Assembly (NCBI GenBank): GCA_039821145.1
Contig: JBCBOS010000004.1
Span: 248,001 to 312,000 of the forward strand
Direction: 5' to 3'
DNA: 64,000 nt
Source: JBCCSZ01 sp039821145
GTDB taxonomy: Bacteria > Bacteroidota > Bacteroidia > Chitinophagales > Saprospiraceae
The notes under the pieces: model-generated
The model's database searches: none
Told to the model about the DNA's origin: nothing
Seen by the model: only the letters and a program-made list of their open reading frames with translations
Translations under genes and position numbers: made by a program
In this document: positions 62,437-64,000 of the stretch, piece after piece
How the letters are laid out: each line of letters opens with the position of its first letter
Position numbering within the stretch: position 1 is the stretch's first letter

Positions 62437-63939
62437 ATGTCCTTCGATTACATCATCATCGGAGCAGGCTCTGCCGGCTGCGTGCTGGCCAACCGGCTGT
62501 CTGCCAACCCCAATACCAAAGTGCTGCTGCTCGAAGCAGGAAGCCCCGACAACGATCCCAACATCCACGCCCCCGCAGGCTGGCCCGCCACCTGGCAAAC
62601 GGAACGGGACTGGGCCTACATGACCATCCCACAAAAACACGCAGGCAACACCCCTCGCTACTGGCCCAGAGGCAAAACACTGGGCGGCAGCAGCAGCATC
62701 AATGGCATGATCTACATCCGCGGGCACCATACCGACTACGACAACTGGGCCTATCAAGGCTGCCAAGGCTGGGACTACCAAAGCGTTTTGCCTTATTTCA
62801 AAAAATCGGAACACTACGAAAGAGGAGCCAATGACAATCACGGCACCGGAGGTCCCCTCCACGTTACCAGCATCAAAAATCCCAACCCCATTTCGACCGT
62901 GGCCATAGCGGCTTGCAAAGAACTGGGCCTGCCCCTGACCGACGATTTCAATACCAACATCTGGGGAGCCGGGATGAATGAACTGACTGTCACCCCCGAG
63001 GGAGAACGTTGCTCCACCGCCAAGGCCTTCCTCCTGCCCGCCATGGCACGCGACAACCTCACCGTCATCACCAATGCCCACGCCCAGCGCTTGAGTTTCG
63101 ACGGCAGGAGATGTACCGGAATCATTTACCAGAAGGATGGCGAGAACGTACATGCCATGGCCAGCGAGGAAGTCATTGTGTCAGCAGGAGCCATTGGCTC
63201 GCCACAGTTGCTGTTGTTGTCGGGCATCGGGAATGCGCAAGACCTGCAGGAGCATGGCATCCAAAGCGTGGCAGATGTTCCCGCCGTCGGCAAAAACTTG
63301 CACGATCATTTGCTGGTGAGCGTCATCTTTGAGGCCAAGCAAGCCATCCCCCCCCCACAGGCCAACTTGCTGGAAGCGCAACTGTTTTGGAAAAGCCGCC
63401 CCAACATGCTCTGTCCCGACCTGCAACCACTCTTCATGGGCCTCCCCTACTACAGCCCAGGCTTCGAAGGCCCTGACAATGCCTTTACACTCTGCGCTGG
63501 CCTGATCCGACCCTTGAGCAGGGGCGAACTCAAACTCCAATCCGCCGACCCAGCAGCAGCCCCCTATCTCGACCCCAACTACCTGGGCGAGCAAGCCGAT
63601 TACGAAGCCCTTTACGAAGCGGTCAAGCTCTGCCAACGATTGGGCTACACCAAGGCCATGCAGGACTGGATGAAGGTGGAGGTATTGCCGGGCAAAGATG
63701 CCAATGAGGCCCAGATCGAAGACTACATCCGCAAATCCTGCGGCACCTATCACCACATGGTTGGAACTTGCAAGATGGGCATAGACAGTCGATCGGTTGT
63801 CGATCCAGAGTTGAGGGTTCACGGAATTGAGGGCTTGCGGGTGGCCGATGCCTCCATCATGCCGGCCATCACCTCTGGCAATACCAATGCACCGACCATC
63901 ATGATCGGAGAAAAGGCAGCCGATATGATCTTGGCGTAG
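62437..63939 (+). CDS. GMC-family FAD oxidoreductase (choline dehydrogenase-like)
   Basis: This 500-residue flavoenzyme has the dinucleotide motif IIIGAGSAGCVLANRL at the N terminus, the GMC signature RGKTLGGSSSINGM (about 78-91), GAIGSPQLLLLSGIG (about 252) and the catalytic His H440 (HHMVGTCKMG), followed by SGNTNAPTIMIGEKAA near the end. The family includes choline dehydrogenase, alcohol dehydrogenases and glucose dehydrogenases; length and motifs are close to BetA-like members but shorter. It follows the aldehyde dehydrogenase on the same strand, consistent with sequential oxidation of one substrate. Confidence 0.93.
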   Translation: MSFDYIIIGAGSAGCVLANRLSANPNTKVLLLEAGSPDNDPNIHAPAGWPATWQTERDWAYMTIPQKHAGNTPRYWPRGKTLGGSSSINGMIYIRGHHTDYDNWAYQGCQGWDYQSVLPYFKKSEHYERGANDNHGTGGPLHVTSIKNPNPISTVAIAACKELGLPLTDDFNTNIWGAGMNELTVTPEGERCSTAKAFLLPAMARDNLTVITNAHAQRLSFDGRRCTGIIYQKDGENVHAMASEEVIVSAGAIGSPQLLLLSGIGNAQDLQEHGIQSVADVPAVGKNLHDHLLVSVIFEAKQAIPPPQANLLEAQLFWKSRPNMLCPDLQPLFMGLPYYSPGFEGPDNAFTLCAGLIRPLSRGELKLQSADPAAAPYLDPNYLGEQADYEALYEAVKLCQRLGYTKAMQDWMKVEVLPGKDANEAQIEDYIRKSCGTYHHMVGTCKMGIDSRSVVDPELRVHGIEGLRVADASIMPAITSGNTNAPTIMIGEKAADMILA

Positions 63940-63965
63940 ACAGAACGACTGAGGAAAAAATGCCG

Positions 63966-63973
63966 TATATTTG
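63966..63973 (+). promoter_or_regulatory. Consensus -7 box at the right edge
   Basis: TATATTTG matches TAnnTTTG exactly and lies 17 bp before an ATG at 63990. The -33 side (around 63940) is not clear. Confidence 0.5.
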
Positions 63974-63989
63974 TTGGCAAAAGCTACCT

Positions 63990-64000
63990 ATGAAAACGTT
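63990..64000 (+). CDS. Start of a gene cut by the window edge
   Basis: ATGAAAACG follows a consensus -7 box at a short distance. Only three full codons are visible, so nothing can be said about the product. Confidence 0.3.

Noticed and set aside
1..64000. CRISPR array, rRNA, prophage or complete insertion sequence
   Set aside because: No regularly spaced short repeats, rRNA signatures, integrase or transposase genes were found; the only mobile element supported is the MITE.

Overview
The window comes from a member of the Bacteroidota, most likely a Saprospiria-like marine or sediment lineage. Two large secreted proteins end in type IX secretion (T9SS) sorting domains, several spacers carry the Bacteroidota -7 box TAnnTTTG, one ECF sigma factor is paired with a membrane/barrel partner, and the lanthipeptide leaders are of the Bacteroidota type. 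No rRNA, CRISPR array or phage was seen. The taxonomy is an inference from protein style only.

Layout. 1-1.3 kb: start of clpB (runs off the left edge) and a small DUF6483-like gene. 1.4-1.6 kb: tRNA-Gln(TTG) and a terminator. 1.7-4.0 kb (minus): a Cys-rich T9SS cargo protein. 4.5-12.8 kb (plus): a 2759-residue T9SS protein that joins a galactose-oxidase-type copper radical oxidase with all active-site residues, PA14/discoidin/PKD/CBM-like modules, a YVTN propeller, a di-haem peroxidase domain and four exact 300-bp repeats. 13.1-15.6 kb (plus): lipoprotein, ECF sigma factor, and an anti-sigma-like protein with a barrel tail.

15.6-28.4 kb (minus): a class I lanthipeptide locus with LanB, LanC, four precursor peptides, a JmjC/cupin-type Fe/2-oxoglutarate oxygenase, an exported erythromycin-esterase-like protein, a small HTH protein, and an HlyD/C39-ABC exporter pair. 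Each precursor has its own promoter, built from one shared 17-bp box exactly 10 bp upstream of a -7 element. Three of the four also share a 15-bp (near-)palindrome 20 nt further downstream. One promoter is separated from its gene by a 179-bp MITE with TA target duplication. The system appears built to express several related core peptides separately from a shared set of modifying and export enzymes.

29.3-57.3 kb (minus): a ~28-kb NRPS operon with three synthetases (six A domains, no thioesterase), a SyrP/TauD-type hydroxylase, a methyltransferase, a tandem GNAT protein, a PvdE-like cyclic peptide ABC exporter and a TonB-dependent receptor. This looks like a siderophore-like or lipopeptide pathway, but the product cannot be read from sequence alone. 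58.4-60.4 kb (minus): a secreted protein of unknown function. 60.9-63.9 kb (plus): an aldehyde dehydrogenase and a choline-dehydrogenase-like GMC oxidoreductase, likely acting in sequence. The right edge holds a consensus promoter and the first bases of another gene.
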